In this document: piece after piece, positions 34,015-44,388 of the stretch
Position numbering within the stretch: the stretch's first letter is position 1
Layout of the letters: each line of letters opens with the position of its first letter
From: Strigamia acuminata
Taxonomy: Eukaryota > Arthropoda > Chilopoda > Geophilomorpha > Linotaeniidae
Direction: 5' to 3'
DNA: 64,000 nucleotides
NCBI GenBank assembly: GCA_949358305.1
Contig: OX442314.1
Span: 6,947,087-7,011,086, forward strand
Position numbers and translations under genes: made by a program
Notes under the pieces: model-generated
Databases searched by the model: none
What the model was told of the DNA's origin: nothing
Seen by the model: only the letters and a program-made list of their open reading frames with translations

Positions 34015-34535
34015 TTAGAGAAAATTCATAAAATTTTAGAGAAAATTCATAAAATTTTAGAGAAAATTCATAAAATTTTAGAGAAAATTCATAAAATTTT
34101 AGAGAAAATTCATAAAATTTTAGAGAAAATTCATAAAATTTTAGAGAAAATTCATAAAATTTTAGAGAAAATTCATAAAATTTTAGAGAAAATTCATAAA
34201 ATTTTAGAGAAAATTCATAAAATTTTAGAGAAAATTCATAAAATTTTAGAGAAAATTCATAAAATTTTAGAGAAAATTCATAAAATTTTAGAGAAAATTC
34301 ATAAAATTTTAGAGAAAATTCATAAAATTTTAGAGAAAATTCATAAAATTTTAGAGAAAATTCATAAAATTTTAGAGAAAATTCATAAAATTTTAGAGAA
34401 AATTCATAAAATTTTAGAGAAAATTCATAAAATTTTAGAGAAAATTCATAAAATTTTAGAGAAAATTCATAAAATTTTAGAGAAAATTCATAAAATTTTA
34501 GAGAAAATTCATAAAATTTTAGAGAAAATTCATAA
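34015..34535. repeat. 21-bp minisatellite (unit 1 copy)
   Basis: About 25 near-perfect copies of AGAGAAAATTCATAAAATTTT, preceded by degenerate AATTTAGAGAAATTTATAAA units from 33900. The duplicated array in unit 2 (45800-46690) is more heterogeneous. Confidence 0.95.
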
Positions 34536-34784
34536 AAATTTATAAAACTTTAGAGAAAATTTATAATAATATTTAGAAAAAATGATAAAAAATTATAATT
34601 TGAACAGATGGCCCGTCTATATTACTAACTAGGGTAATATTTATTCTGGTAATCAGCCTTCAATTAGTTTTAATCACTTCTTCACATATTTTAGTGTCTC
34701 ACGGAATCAATTGAATGGAATCAATTAACCTCCATTCATTCTTCACGCGTAAGTGACCATTAAAAATTATTACCTTTCTCTCAA

Positions 34785-34790
34785 TATATA
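34785..34790 (+). promoter_or_regulatory. TATA box of CS-alpha-beta peptide gene (unit 1)
   Basis: TATATA lies 100 bp upstream of the ATG at 34890. It is conserved at the same distance, apart from a 4-bp gap, in the unit 2 copy (46925-46930). Confidence 0.5.
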
Positions 34791-34889
34791 CCACACATCG
34801 CAACTACTGCACTCACATCCAGCGAACAAGTTCTTCCTCAAGCCGCCAGTCAACTTGTGTCTATCTCCTACTTGTTTCATCCGCCAAAA

Positions 34890-35109
34890 ATGAAATATTT
34901 AATCATCTTATTCCTTGTTATTTTGTCGTGCATGGGTAAGTTATATTTCGAAGAATAATAATTAATCTAAAATTGAGCATTGACATGTCTTATTCTGTAT
35001 AGCAATGACAGCTAATGCGCAGTGTGATATTACTGAAGACTGCAAGGATACATGCCAAGCCGTTGGCTTCAAAGCCAAGTGTAATGGTGATACGTGCGTG
35101 TGTGAATGA
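34890..35109 (+). CDS. Short secreted CS-alpha-beta peptide (defensin/K-channel-toxin-like), unit 1 copy
   Basis: Two exons, 34890-34935 and 35003-35109, with one phase-1 intron; 50 residues. Exon 1 (46 nt) encodes a hydrophobic signal peptide. Exon 2 carries the six cysteines with spacing C-x5-C-x3-C-x8-C-x4-C-x1-C, close to the short-chain alpha-KTx scorpion toxin/defensin scaffold, and no propeptide. Several AATAAA signals follow from about 35212. The exon structure equals that of the longer gene at 1527, minus the tail. The coding region is intact. Known: this fold serves both as antimicrobial peptide and channel blocker; which applies here cannot be told from the sequence. Confidence 0.8.
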
Positions 35110-35394
35110 GGAAAGTTTGAAAAATGTCCAAACCTTGGGCTTTGCCTCATGGAGGACAACCCGAGACGAACTGGGCATCATCTTAAAAGTAAAAATGTCG
35201 ACTGTCTTAAAAATAAATGGAAAATAAAATAAAATAAAATAATAAAACATAAATGATCATAAATTTTGTTTTTAAAACTGGATTGGACTAGAAACAATAT
35301 CACAAATATCACAACTCCCACAAAACACAGAGCAAAACAAATCTTTATAAAATAAAAAGAAAAAAGAAAAAAATTTCTACTTGTATTAACTCAA

Positions 35395-35655
35395 TGCTTG
35401 AGTTCATTGAGTTCTGCTCGATACCACACTTTCCTGACAGCTGAAATAATAATCAGTTTGTACAGCTTCTTCACTCTAGGGGGAGCTGCCTGTCCGGGAA
35501 GTGGCCACGCGACCAATGGGGCAAAAAAAGTCAGTCCTACCAGTCCATGGCCTGTGGACGTAATGAGTACAAGAAAGCGATACAGTCCTTCGCAAGGTTG
35601 AACGAGTTATACCAGGCTGAAGTTGGCACCACATTCACATTCGCCCAAACTACAG
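35395..35655. other. Conserved block of unknown nature (duplicated at 47635-47897)
   Basis: About 95% identical to the unit 2 copy. It is GC-richer than its surroundings and lacks an ORF conserved between copies. It could be an old transposon piece or a noncoding RNA gene. Confidence 0.35.
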
Positions 35656-36175
35656 ATAGAACAAATCTTAATTTTTTTTACTACGGATTTCAATGGTTTT
35701 CACACAAAAAGATAGAGGACTTTGTCCTAAACAAACCGTGAAAAGCACAAGTTTTTAAGCAGCAAGCATTTGAAAAAAACCAAACGATATAGAGGACCTT
35801 CTCCTCTACAAACCCTGAAAGGCACGACACTCTATCTAACTCTCTTAGTTTTCGAGCAGCAGACACTTAAACATTGCGCAGCAAAAACTTGTACTAAATT
35901 TCCCAATCTGGTGCCACAACTTAAAACCCCAATACCTCAACAACCTGACCACGGATACAAACCCTGAAAGGCAGAACACTGTACCCCTTTTGGTTTTTGA
36001 GCGGCGATCGTTTGAATTTGGCGAAACTGAAATTACAAAACCCAATTATTCCAAGTTTTTAGCATTTTTGATTTCAGCGTTTTTGATTTCAGGGTTTTTG
36101 TTTTCCGCATTTTTGTAATTTAGCATTTTATGTTTTCAGCGTTGTTGCATTTTGTGCATGCTACACGAAGGATCC

Positions 36176-37182
36176 CAGGCAGGCTCCCCGGCAGGCTCCC
36201 CGGCAGGCTCCCCGGCAGGCTCCCCGGCAGGCTCCCCGGCAGGCTCCCCGGCAGGCTCCCCGGCAGGCTCCCCGGCAGGCTCCCCGGCAGGCTCCCCGGC
36301 AGGCTCCCCGGCAGGCTCCCCGGCAGGCTCCCCGGCAGGCTCCCCGGCAGGCTCCCCGGCAGGCTCCCCGGCAGGCTCCCCGGCAGGCTCCCCGGCAGGC
36401 TCCCCGGCAGGCTCCCCGGCAGGCTCCCCGGCAGGCTCCCCGGCAGGCTCCCCGGCAGGCTCCCCGGCAGGCTCCCCGGCAGGCTCCCCGGCAGGCTCCC
36501 CGGCAGGCTCCCCGGCAGGCTCCCCGGCAGGCTCCCCGGCAGGCTCCCCGGCAGGCTCCCCGGCAGGCTCCCCGGCAGGCTCCCCGGCAGGCTCCCCGGC
36601 AGGCTCCCCGGCAGGCTCCCCGGCAGGCTCCCCGGCAGGCTCCCCGGCAGGCTCCCCGGCAGGCTCCCCGGCAGGCTCCCCGGCAGGCTCCCCGGCAGGC
36701 TCCCCGGCAGGCTCCCCGGCAGGCTCCCCGGCAGGCTCCCCGGCAGGCTCCCCGGCAGGCTCCCCGGCAGGCTCCCCGGCAGGCTCCCCGGCAGGCTCCC
36801 CGGCAGGCTCCCCGGCAGGCTCCCCGGCAGGCTCCCCGGCAGGCTCCCCGGCAGGCTCCCCGGCAGGCTCCCCGGCAGGCTCCCCGGCAGGCTCCCCGGC
36901 AGGCTCCCCGGCAGGCTCCCCGGCAGGCTCCCCGGCAGGCTCCCCGGCAGGCTCCCCGGCAGGCTCCCCGGCAGGCTCCCCGGCAGGCTCCCCGGCAGGC
37001 TCCCCGGCAGGCTCCCCGGCAGGCTCCCCGGCAGGCTCCCCGGCAGGCTCCCCGGCAGGCTCCCCGGCAGGCTCCCCGGCAGGCTCCCCGGCAGGCTCCC
37101 CGGCAGGCTCCCCGGCAGGCTCCCCGGCAGGCTCCCCGGCAGGCTCCCCGGCAGGCTCCCCGGCAGGCTCCCCGGCAGGCTC
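36176..37182. repeat. Pure 12-bp GC-rich minisatellite (GGCAGGCTCCCC)n
   Basis: About 84 uninterrupted, essentially identical copies. It is present only in unit 1 of the segmental duplication. All frames on both strands stay open through it because the unit is a multiple of 3 and lacks stops, so the long RLPG, GSPA and CRGA ORFs are artefacts. Confidence 0.97.
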
Positions 37183-37557
37183 TGTAGGTTGACTGTAGGT
37201 TGACTTGGCTACATCTCATAAGCAAACTTAAATTTATTGAATCAGTTGGATGGAAGTGTTTTGTGTGCTTGTGCGACATTGCAGTCATACGATCAGAAAT
37301 GACAAAAAAAGGATTTTCTTTCAAGAATACAATCAATTTCAATTGTTCCCTAAGAGGGCGGTCAAGATAGTCAAGTGGATATTTTTATATTTTCGATAAA
37401 TGAATCGATCATCGTCGTAGAAAGAGTTACCATGGGATATAAGACGTTACAGTAAACAGAATTGAAAAACCAAGTCTAAACCTAGTTCTGGTACGGCCCC
37501 AACGGAAACTACAGAAATACTTTATAATGCAGAAAAATTACTTGATGGAAAGAAATA

Positions 37558-38126
37558 CAGTCGAAACTCTTTATAACGAATCGCGTTATAACGAATTATC
37601 GATATAACGAATTGTTTAAAATGACTTGGTTGGCCAGCCATAGAACACCATGTTAAATATTTTCGTTATAACGAATTTCGATATAACGAATTATTCGTTA
37701 TAACGAACAGGTTTTCAGGTACACTGTAATACCCATAAGCTCTCGTTATAACAAATTTTCAAAACTGATCACATCTGATGCCTATATTTAGAAAACAAAG
37801 AAAAATGAAAATGGCTGTCAAATGAAAGGCAATTTCAATTCAAGACAAGCTGAACATTATTAATGCCATTGACAATGGCAAGAAGCCATCCATTGTAGCT
37901 ACTGAGTTTAATTTGTCCCGTTCTACAATTTCAGCTGCAAATTTCAACAATTTTAAAGAATCGGGACAAACTTAACATGAAACTACCATGAAATACCATG
38001 TTTATGAATAAATAATGTTTTTCATGATAAAATTTAATTTTTTCACCTAATTCGTTTTAACGAACTCTCGTTATAACGAATCGATTCTTCCAGTCCCTTG
38101 CGATTCGTTATAAAGAGTTTCGACTG
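37558..38126. mobile_element. Tigger/pogo-like non-autonomous DNA element
   Basis: A 569-bp element with a perfect 27-bp terminal inverted repeat beginning CAGTCGAAACTCTTTATAAC, flanked by TA on both sides (37556-37557 and 38127-38128). The interior (37820-37970) encodes a fragment resembling the CENP-B/Tigger N-terminal helix-turn-helix (DKLNIINAIDNGKKPSIVA), but no DDE catalytic domain. It is an internally deleted derivative. Confidence 0.88.
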
Positions 38127-38127
38127 T

Positions 38128-38391
38128 ATGCGAAGATTAAAAAAAATACGTACAGAAATTCAATTCGTGATAAAAGATGACGCCAACAAACCGATCTGCA
38201 GTTTAATTGGTCTGGTTGATTTTGTAAACAGTAGAAAACATTGGAGCAGACGTCATACACTTTGGCTAATTTTGCTCCTATTTTGCAAATGCATGCTCAC
38301 TTATCAGACGTACGATAGAGTAATGCATTACTTCAGTTATCCTACAGCTGTTGCTGTTGACGTAACTACTAAATCGGAAGATATTAAGTAA
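38128..38391 (+). pseudogene. DEG/ENaC first-exon fragment, inverted, split by Tigger-like element
   Basis: It encodes the N-terminal and TM1 region of the DEG/ENaC gene at 50538-54125 (DFVNSRKHWSRRHTLWLILL is shared) but on the opposite strand. It ends at a possible donor (ATTAAgtaacc) with no following exons. The Tigger-like element inserted at the TA of its start codon context; upstream homologous sequence continues at about 37490-37556. Confidence 0.7.
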
Positions 38392-40148
38392 CCAAAATTC
38401 TAATTCAAATCATTGTCATTCAGTTAATTTTAATACTTATAGCTCGCGGTCAATCTTCATCATTATCAAATTGTCATTTCTTCCATTGTTAGTCTCGATG
38501 TAAATAGACATGTATTTACATTCGACACAATAAAATATAACGTTTTGATAAAAACCTGTTTTGTTAATAAGCTACACTCTTCAAATCACTATCTCAGATG
38601 GAAATTAGCATCATAAAAAAAATTTAATGCCAAGTCGACATCGTCACACGTTTTGAATGTTTAAGCCCTTAATAAACTTTGGAACCAGGCCATTCCTCTT
38701 TAAAATTTAATTGACTTAAACCCCATTCATTTTATTTCTTGATATTGTCGAGAAAATTTTTTATTTATCTATTATTTATTGCAGCCACCTCCAAAAACCC
38801 TTAAAAATATGTTCGTCACAATTGGGAGCCGCCTAGATCATTTTGGCCAATCACAGTGCCCGGTTCCCAAAACTGCCTAAAAATACATCGGAAATAAGAC
38901 CAATTTAATTTTAAAATTCAAATATAAAAATTGTGAAATATTATTTCAAAAAACAAGGCAATATTTCATTTCCATTCAAACAAACATTTGTTGATTTCTA
39001 ATTACAGAAATGACATAATCGAACTGCAGAAAGACAAATGGCTGCCAAACTAAAAATAAACAAACACATCATCCCACCGGATCAAACATCGCTCCAAACT
39101 CGCTAGGATGGCTTTAGATCGTCGTAATACTGGAACCAATTGATTCCCTAGCATAAAAGTAAACTATTCGATTTTTTTTATCTCAACAGACGAGAAGCGG
39201 GAAGCAGTCGCTCGCAAGCGACGCGGTTCGGCAAACCTGGACAGAAACACCAATTCAGTTTTTGTGCATTCAAAACAATGTAAGACGTCTGTTACAAAAC
39301 ACGTGGCTTTAATCCACATATATAAATACAATTTATAAACTATTTAGGGAGCTGGATGGGGTGCACACAAAATATCGCACTGGGCGCTGATAGACATGGA
39401 ACCAACCCTGAATTTTACAATAATGATTCCTGCTCGTGCACGTCAAACTAACAATGCGTGTTGATTAAAAATTGTGACAAGAAATAAGGTAGGGATGACG
39501 TCGCAATTGCAATTCGACAAAAAAATTCTAAAGCAAAAATAGATGAAAATGAATGTGGATTAATGGGGCTGGATATAAATTTACAAGTTTTATTTTATTT
39601 TTCTATTATGCGAGTACATTATAAATTGTCTTATTAATGTGAAATATGGTAGATACACCAGTAGGTTACATCATTAAAACATGTAATGAACTGCACTAGG
39701 AAAATGAGTTGCCACAGTGTACATTCTAATTTAGTTATAACAACAACTTTTTGTCAATATTTTGAAATGGGTAAAAATACAAACTTGAACATTTAATAAA
39801 CTGAGTCCAACTTCAGCTCATCTGCATAGAGCAAAACCACAGTCGGTTATGGGGCGCACTAATACGCCACAAGTTATCCAACTAAATATAAAATTGAGAA
39901 CAGAAATAGTTTTAGTTTTTTGTGCATTCAAACAAATATACGACGTCTCAAACGTGTTTTTAATTCATTTATAAATACATGTATAAAGGTTCGAGGAAGG
40001 GCACACAAAAAAATCGCACTGGGCGGGAACTAACAATTCGTGATGATTAAATGTAGATTTATTTTTTAATCTGTGACAAAAGAAATTTTAAATATTCTTA
40101 TATGTGCTTAGATAATATTAGTAATATCTTATTTACACTCAGTGTAAA
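38392..40148. other. Intergenic, duplicated at 48925-50537; no firm gene
   Basis: It holds the 3' flank of the broken DEG/ENaC copy. A possible decayed plus-strand peptide gene (about 39190-39449: a tetrabasic RKRR site and a final C-S-C) is described under findings. A short conserved reading frame ends KDKWLPN (about 39008-39053). Confidence 0.4.
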
Positions 40149-41270
40149 TCAACGAACCATATCTTGATTCTGATACCAATTATAAGTTTTTAAAATGCAA
40201 TCGTACAAAGAGACATTCCCAAACCCAGTCCTGCAATGCTACCGAAATCGCTTAAGAATTGAGATATTGGATATGCTTGTTTCTCTTCTGCAATCTCTAC
40301 AAAACTATCAGCAAATTGGAATAATAGTCTTGGAAAGGTATCTTCTGGCAATTTATTCTCCCGAAAAGTACTTTTGTAAAAAATATGTTCGCAAGGTTGT
40401 TTACATTTGCATTGTTTTTGATTCGAGTCAAGGTTGCTTAAATACGTGAAATGAGCGGTAGTTACGGCACTTGTAATGTTACAAACTGGCAAATTATTTT
40501 TTTCCATGTACGGTAATCTGAAACGAAGAGGAGATTGGTCAAAGATGTAAATGATATTCTAATTCCTTGAATTTTCTGTAAAGTCAACTAGTCAACATCG
40601 TCACAAGCAAATGAATCTTTAATCGCTCTCATGTCAAAACAAGCTCGCAAGTTTGTGTGTGGTTAATGCTAGTGCAATGACCCATTGCCAACTGATAACT
40701 GACCGCAGATTAGCTGATCAGTCGATGTTCAGAACAACGAATAAATGTGATAAAATTGGAGCTAATATATGAAAAGAAATGTGAACTATACCTGCACTTA
40801 ACACCTCGAAATACATTGTTATGCCAGCAAGCACTTTTACAGTTGAGATGAGCACTTTTGTTCTCTTCACATGGATCGCGCTTTGTATTTCTTCGTATGA
40901 TCTATTTCGTAAAAGAAATCTTAGTATGAGCATTTATTTCATTTATTTCATTTTCTACCTGAAACTCTCGAAGTACTACTTCGTTGACACACGCATAGTT
41001 TACGGTCAATGGTGCCAAAATGTTAACTTCCTCTTCCCGATTATTTATGAGTAGCTGCGTGTTATTATAATCCAAAACATTTATATTAATAATTTGTAAA
41101 CTTAACAAAAGCTGACTCCAAATAAACAAAATGGCGGACCCGCTGGTCCGCGACGCACACACTAGCTTGTTAAATTCAAAGTAATTTTATTAACAAACAA
41201 TTCTTCTTTATATATCGCACTGGTCAGCCCTGATTGGCTGACCACAAGGAACAGCCCCCGATTGGCTGTT

Positions 41271-42779
41271 TTACCCAAAAACGTCTATCGGACATATTTG
41301 TGCATGTCCGCCCGCCCTCTGGTGACATATTGTCGCCCGTCCTCTGTCTCGAACCCGAAAAACTCCACACTCGGTCATCCGACTAAACGTCGGCGTCCTC
41401 GCCGACGCCTCGTCATCTGCTCCCGCCATTGCGTCGTCTTTGAACCTCCATTTCCTCGTTTGATCACTTGATTTGAGTCTCGTACGCCATTTCCGATTTG
41501 TCTTGTTTTCTTCGGCTCGGAAATCACATCTATCTCTGCCGCCCTCGAATGTCGCGTGTCGTGCTTCTCTGCCCGGCAGAAGCTCGTCCAACGCGTCGTT
41601 CCCGTCAAGTTCTTCCGATCTGTCGCCAAGTCCAACTCCGTCCTCTTCGAGTCCATCCAGTCCCGCGACAAATTCGCCTTGCAGTTCGTTCGCTTCTTCA
41701 ACTCGAGTCAGATTCGCACAAAACTCCCACTTTTCCACGGTAATTTCGTCTGGTTGCGCATCCATTTCCTCCGACTTCGTATTGTCTGGATTCGCATTAA
41801 CCGCATCTCGATTCTCTTCGTCCGCATCTCGATTCTCTTCGTCCGCATCTCGATTCTCTTCGTCCGCATCTCGATTCTCTTTGTTCTCTTCACCAAGATC
41901 GTCCTCAACCACATCACCGTCGTCGTCTAATTTATCGTCCGATTTCTCGTTCATCTCTTTGATCACTTCTTCCGGTTTCTTCGCAATCGAATCTTCGTTT
42001 CGACTTGTCTCGATCGCGTCTTCGTTCCGATCCGTCTCATCTTCATCTCGAATCGATTCGATCGTATCTTTGTTCCGGACCGTCTCGGTTGCGTCTTCGT
42101 CGTGAATTATCGCCAACACGATCCCCGTTTCTTCCGCTGTCACCGACTTGCCCGAGTTGATTTCTTCGGCAGCTACTCGTGCTTTCGTGTCGACCTCGTT
42201 CATCGCGATTTCCCTCGGTCCGTCGTTGATTCCTGTTACCGGCTTCGCCGCAATTTCATCTTCGCTTTGAGCCGTCTCCTCTTCATCGCTTTCGTCATCT
42301 TCTTCGTCGTTTATGTCCTCTTCTGCGACTCCTAGCTCTATAATTACGGCTTGTCGCAACGCGATAATCATATTGCGCTTTCGTTTCGACAGCGCAATAT
42401 TCCGCCCAACCAACAGTGGCTTGATATCTTCGATTCTCAACTTGTCCCACTCAGCCTCAGTTGGAAATTCTCTACGTCTGATCTTTGCTAAAACTGCCTT
42501 TGATGCGGCCCTCTTTTCGTTCGTAATCTTCGTAACACGTGGCAACTTCGTCGTGTTCTTCACTTCTTTCGTCTTTTTTTCCAACGACTGGTTCCATATC
42601 GCCGTAAATTCTGCTGTTAATCGCGCCGCTTCTTCTTCAATCTTCATCCATCTAGATGTTGGAATTTCTTCGCGTAGGAATTTTTCTAAAATCGCTTTTG
42701 TTCCGGCCATCGCAATTCGGCTAACCTTCGTAACACGTGTTGTTCCAGCGAATCGACTCTCGTTTCCCGAACCGTCCAC
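41271..42779 (-). CDS. Acidic low-complexity ORF of the inserted element (gag-like?)
   Basis: 502 residues starting MDGSGNESRF. The N-terminal third is ordered-looking (KAILEKFLREEIPTS...RWMKIEEEA), followed by a very acidic middle (DEEDDESDEEE) and four RDADEEN repeats (21-bp units at about 41800-41885). No protease, RT or transposase motif is recognised. The position and the LTR-like 3' end suggest a gag-type protein of a non-autonomous retroelement, but this is inference. Confidence 0.5.
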   Translation of the reverse strand: MDGSGNESRFAGTTRVTKVSRIAMAGTKAILEKFLREEIPTSRWMKIEEEAARLTAEFTAIWNQSLEKKTKEVKNTTKLPRVTKITNEKRAASKAVLAKIRRREFPTEAEWDKLRIEDIKPLLVGRNIALSKRKRNMIIALRQAVIIELGVAEEDINDEEDDESDEEETAQSEDEIAAKPVTGINDGPREIAMNEVDTKARVAAEEINSGKSVTAEETGIVLAIIHDEDATETVRNKDTIESIRDEDETDRNEDAIETSRNEDSIAKKPEEVIKEMNEKSDDKLDDDGDVVEDDLGEENKENRDADEENRDADEENRDADEENRDAVNANPDNTKSEEMDAQPDEITVEKWEFCANLTRVEEANELQGEFVAGLDGLEEDGVGLGDRSEELDGNDALDELLPGREARHATFEGGRDRCDFRAEENKTNRKWRTRLKSSDQTRKWRFKDDAMAGADDEASARTPTFSRMTECGVFRVRDRGRATICHQRAGGHAQICPIDVFG

Positions 42780-43040
42780 GCGCTATTTGCTACCCCGAAC
42801 TCCGCTTCCGTTGCCAAAAACAATCGTCGCTTTTTCTACTTCTTCTACTTTTCGTCTACTTTCGTCTACTTTTTCGTCTACTTCTCGTCCCGTAACTCGG
42901 CTAACCCTCGTAACGCGTGGTGTTCCAGCGAATCGTCTCTTCTATTCCCGAACCGGCCACGTAGTTAATTGTTAACCCGAATTTCGTCTGCTTATTCATC
43001 TACTTTATCGTCGCATCGAATTCGTCTATCCCACTTCTGA

Positions 43041-43147
43041 TGTAAACTATCCCAAACTTGGGATCAGCTGACTTGAAGTTAACTAGAGCTTGTAGTTGTG
43101 TCTTGGTAATTTCGGGTCAGCTGATCCCAAGTTTGGGATAGTTTACA
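43041..43147. repeat. 107-bp module with perfect 32-bp inverted repeats
   Basis: TGTAAACTATCCCAAACTTG... at 43041-43072 is the exact complement of 43116-43147. It forms the right end of the 41095-43147 insertion. It could be a MITE that inserted next to the larger element, or that element's own terminal structure. Confidence 0.85.
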
Positions 43148-44388
43148 AATTAATACTGTATGTGCACAAAAAATATATTTTCTATTTTTCTATTCACAAC
43201 TAGGAATACATGTGTATCCGAACCAAACACGAATCATTTTTTTAGCATTTTTCAGCTTTGGATTATCCTAAGAACTTTTTTTGCTTCTTTGTGCTTGAAT
43301 AGACTTTCTCGTTATCTTATTTAAGAATGTTGCTTAAAAAGAGTCCGAGACTGCCAATTTAACACATTCCATTTTCAAAATGGAATGGTTGCAAAATTTC
43401 AGGTAATTTCGAGTGAAAATATTTTTTTACACACCTTTAGCTGCGGATCACAAGCTTCTGAAGGAGTTAGATATTCACTAAACCAAATGAAAAGTTTAGT
43501 GGTTTTTGTGCTTGTTTTATCTGCAAGACAGCGAAAAGGTCAGAATTAATTTTCAAATTCGTCGGAAGGAAAGGAATTTTTACAGTTAAATAATTTTGGA
43601 AAAAAAAGAAAAATTGAAAAAGCTCAAAATTCAAAAGCAGACTTTTTGAATACAGCCATTAGTTAACTAAAATCACAAATTAATGTTGTATATTACCATT
43701 CCTTATTTGTGAACAATTACCAAATGGAAGTGAAATAAGATTAGTTGTTGGTACCTGTAAACATAAAACTTTTATTGTTTGGTTTTTGTTTGAGGAATAA
43801 TGACTTAATATAGTTACATCATTGTCATCATTGGTAATAAGCTTAGTAAACGTGTGGCCGATACTAATCGATTTCCAGATGTTTTGCAATGACAATTTGC
43901 TGTTGAACAATTGCCAGGGTGACATGTTGCCACAAGTTTTATTGGGTTGTTTGAGTAAGTGTAATCGAGCTTTGCTCATTTCTTCATTTTCTTTTTCAAC
44001 ACAAACTGCGACAGAAGGAAATTCGGTGTAGCGTCGTTGACTTATTCGAACGATTGTTGTCCCTGGTTCATCAAGGTAGTAATTGACACGAATGTGCAGG
44101 CAATACAAAGTAAATCCTGCAACAACTAATACGAATATTAACTTGCACTTTTGTAAAACTGTATATATTTTGGTTTGCTCATCAGTTTCATCGACCTTTT
44201 TTTTGCACATTTCATACAGACGCCTAATCTTATTGACGGATCTTTTTCGGTAAATGTTTGATGCAACATAATATAAATACCAAATGATGTCAGGTAATAA
44301 GATTACGGATAGTCCAAGAAACAGGCCCAGGTTTCCTCCTAAATCTGACAGTAAGGCAATAACGTCATATGAGTATCGTTCTTCATAA

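Larger units (their letters stand above)
41095..43147 (-). mobile_element. 2.05-kb insertion with AATT target duplication and acidic ORF
   Basis: The empty site is preserved in unit 2 (about 51481-51495), so the boundaries are exact: TGTAAACT...AGTTTACA with AATT on both sides (41091-41094 and 43148-43151). The minus-strand left end has a TATATAA, an AATAAA and a 3' terminus resembling an LTR. The right end is a 107-bp palindromic module. Type uncertain: a retroelement with TG...CA ends or a DNA element with short TIRs. Confidence 0.75.
40149..44388 (-). pseudogene. Broken DEG/ENaC channel copy (unit 1)
   Basis: It corresponds to exons 6 (partial) to 10 of the intact gene at 50538-54125: 44388-43697, about 43519-43431, about 41094-40960 (split), about 40901-40792, about 40520-40149. 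Three lesions are visible: truncation at the duplication junction (44389/44390), a 2053-bp insertion inside exon 8 (41095-43147), and a 7-bp deletion in the last exon (near 40216) that shifts the frame just after the G-M-S pore motif. It cannot make a full channel. Confidence 0.88.

Noticed and set aside
36130-37342. Very long ORFs of RLPG, GSPA and CRGA repeats on both strands
   Set aside because: They are read-throughs of a pure 12-bp array that lacks stop codons in any frame; no flanking coding signal supports a protein.
41473-42975. Plus-strand Ser-rich ORFs opposite the acidic ORF
   Set aside because: The antisense of acidic codons gives Ser/Phe-rich frames; the minus-strand ORF is longer and in the orientation of the LTR-like end.
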